Positions 41,407 to 42,589 of a stretch of DNA of 42,589 nt are shown piece by piece; position 1 is the first letter of the stretch; each line of letters begins with the position of its first letter. Origin of the DNA: Gnetum montanum. Taxonomy: Eukaryota > Streptophyta > Gnetopsida > Gnetales > Gnetaceae. Made by a program: the position numbers and the translations under genes. The DNA lies in the NCBI GenBank assembly GCA_015680685.1, contig MNCI01000798.1, positions 282,307-324,895 of the forward strand, in the 5' to 3' direction. A model generated the notes under the pieces. It was not told where the DNA came from, did no database searches, and saw nothing but the letters and a program-made list of their open reading frames with translations.

Positions 41407-42589
41407 ATCAGTTGCTGGTAGTTGCAGGATTGGTGCCTTCACCTTCGGACTCATATTTTGGGTCATCCCGAATTTAAATTTTAATTATTAGAGATGCAGA
41501 AAGGATAAATTAACTACCGCTACCACCAATAAGGTGGATATTATATTATATTTTTTTATGAAAAAATCTTAGAGCTTAATGAAACTTAGTATTTAAAATT
41601 TTAATTAAGTTAAAGTAGATTAGGTATTTTAGATTTATTTCAATAAATTACTTACAAAGGCAATATTTATAATATTTACAAATATTAATTCCTCCTAACT
41701 TTATGAATAACTTCCTAACTATATAACTCCCTCCTAATTAAATGGGCAAGTAACCTCCTAACTTGTTGGGCAAGTAATCTCCTAATTGGTTGGCCAAGTT
41801 TACTTGGGAGAGAAGTTAGGTGAGATATTTTTGAATATGTAACTTCCCTACCTACCTTTGAACCCTATAAAAAGGACTTTTGGGGGAGGATCAAGGGGTC
41901 TGACTTTGGGGGGGACTTTTGGGAGGTCTCATACATCACACTTTTGGAGATCACACTTTGGAAGGCTACTAGTTAGCACTTAGGATCTCACTTGAAGACA
42001 CTTTGGGGTCTTGAGAAGAGCATTTGTAAAGAAGATTTGTAAAGATGATTGTTTGTAAGATGGCTTGCTAAAGGAAGGATTTTAGCCTGTTTGTCATAGT
42101 CCTGTGAGTTATGTTTATTTTTTTTTGTTTAAATTGTTTAGCTAGTGGTTTAGATAGTATCATCCTTGGCAAGTAATTTTGGGATTTTTAGATTGCTCTT
42201 ATTGTTCTTGTTGCTCGATAGAAATTTCTATTAAAATTTTGCCATAGAAGCTCTTGTGTTTAAAAGCCTTAAGAACATTTTAGTAGTAAATTTCGTTATT
42301 GTGCAACGTGTGGAAACTGCTATTGGGATTGTTGTAAGAGAGCCTCTATTTCTAGTCATGCCTTTGAACAATTCAGTAGTCAAGATGGTTCAGAAAATCT
42401 TTGGTATTTTGATGGAACGAGAATAGCTTATTTTTATCTTTAAAGTGAATTTCCATGGTATTTCAATCAGAAATTGTCAAGTCTTTTAAAGGTTCTGTTT
42501 GAATACAATCATTGACATCTATTATCAAGGAAAAATGGAGTCTCGTACATGGTAGTTTACGCAGCAATTTTTGGTAGCATAGTAGGATT
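41325..42589 (+). repeat. Right arm of the long inverted repeat (partner 2334-3930)
   Basis: It matches the reverse complement of the left arm from ACGGCGACGTCTCCTAA to the window end (AGCATAGTAGGATT). Shared parts include CCACCAATAAGGTGG, two AAGTAAYCTCCTAA blocks, CCTATAAAAAGG, TTTGTAAAGAAGATTTGTAA-like sequence, and the last 260 bp almost without gaps. The arm is cut by the window edge. Confidence 0.88.
41864..41875 (+). promoter_or_regulatory. TATA box in the right inverted-repeat arm
   Basis: CCTATAAAAAGG, identical to the left arm. It directs transcription rightward, out of the window, and lies downstream of the AAGTAAYCTCCTAA repeat blocks. Confidence 0.6.

Overview
The window looks like repeat-dominated nuclear DNA of a plant with a very large genome, most likely a gymnosperm such as a conifer. 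The reasons are that almost everything readable is a decayed LTR retrotransposon, elements are nested in each other, coding frames are full of stops and frameshifts, and base composition is strongly AT-rich with CpG-decay-type changes. No intact protein-coding host gene, tRNA, rRNA or CRISPR array was found. The taxonomic call is inference. The domain calls rest on motifs read by eye.

Left part (1-14 kb). 961-1885 is a decayed forward ORF of unknown family. It is followed by the left arm of a long inverted repeat (about 2.33-3.93 kb), whose partner is at the extreme right of the window (41.33-42.59 kb and probably beyond). Each arm has a TATA box directed outward and, on its inner side, a GC-richer gene-like fragment sharing the residues GNDFW. 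After the left arm come a decayed forward ORF (4.83-6.70 kb) with an LTR-like 3' end (from 6931), a reverse-strand Ty3/gypsy gag (8.44-10.50 kb), AT-rich filler with a possible old copia LTR (11.4-12.5 kb), and a reverse-strand Ty1/copia gag (13.05-13.98 kb) with its primer-binding site and LTR.

Middle (14-27 kb). The copia LTR (14246-15029 plus 25099-25478) is split by a complete Ty3/gypsy chromovirus at 15030-25093. This has two LTRs of about 510 bp, a TATAT target-site duplication, a Met-type primer site, gag, protease, RT, RNase H, integrase, chromodomain and polypurine tract. The chromovirus appears to carry about 4.2 kb of foreign DNA (about 15.77-20.04 kb) between its leader and gag. 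A second copia LTR (25762-26931) lies in the opposite orientation, giving a large palindromic arrangement around an (AC)n microsatellite.

Right part (27-41 kb). A reverse-strand gypsy protease/RT fragment abuts a tandem array at 27555 to about 29640. The array has about 11 monomers of about 192 bp, each with a palindromic core. Next is a forward Tat-lineage gypsy element (about 29.99-36.62 kb: RT, RNase H, second RNase H, integrase, a 3' untranslated region with 43-44 bp tandem repeats, polypurine tract, 1.8 kb LTR). Its RT is interrupted by a 451 bp insert. The Tat LTR abuts a reverse-strand gypsy element (gag, protease, RT start, primer site, LTR; 36.63-39.54 kb). 39.5-40.7 kb is featureless.

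Nothing here works as a host pathway. The coherent story is layered transposition. The least explained pieces are the palindrome array, the inverted arms with gene fragments, and the insert inside the chromovirus.
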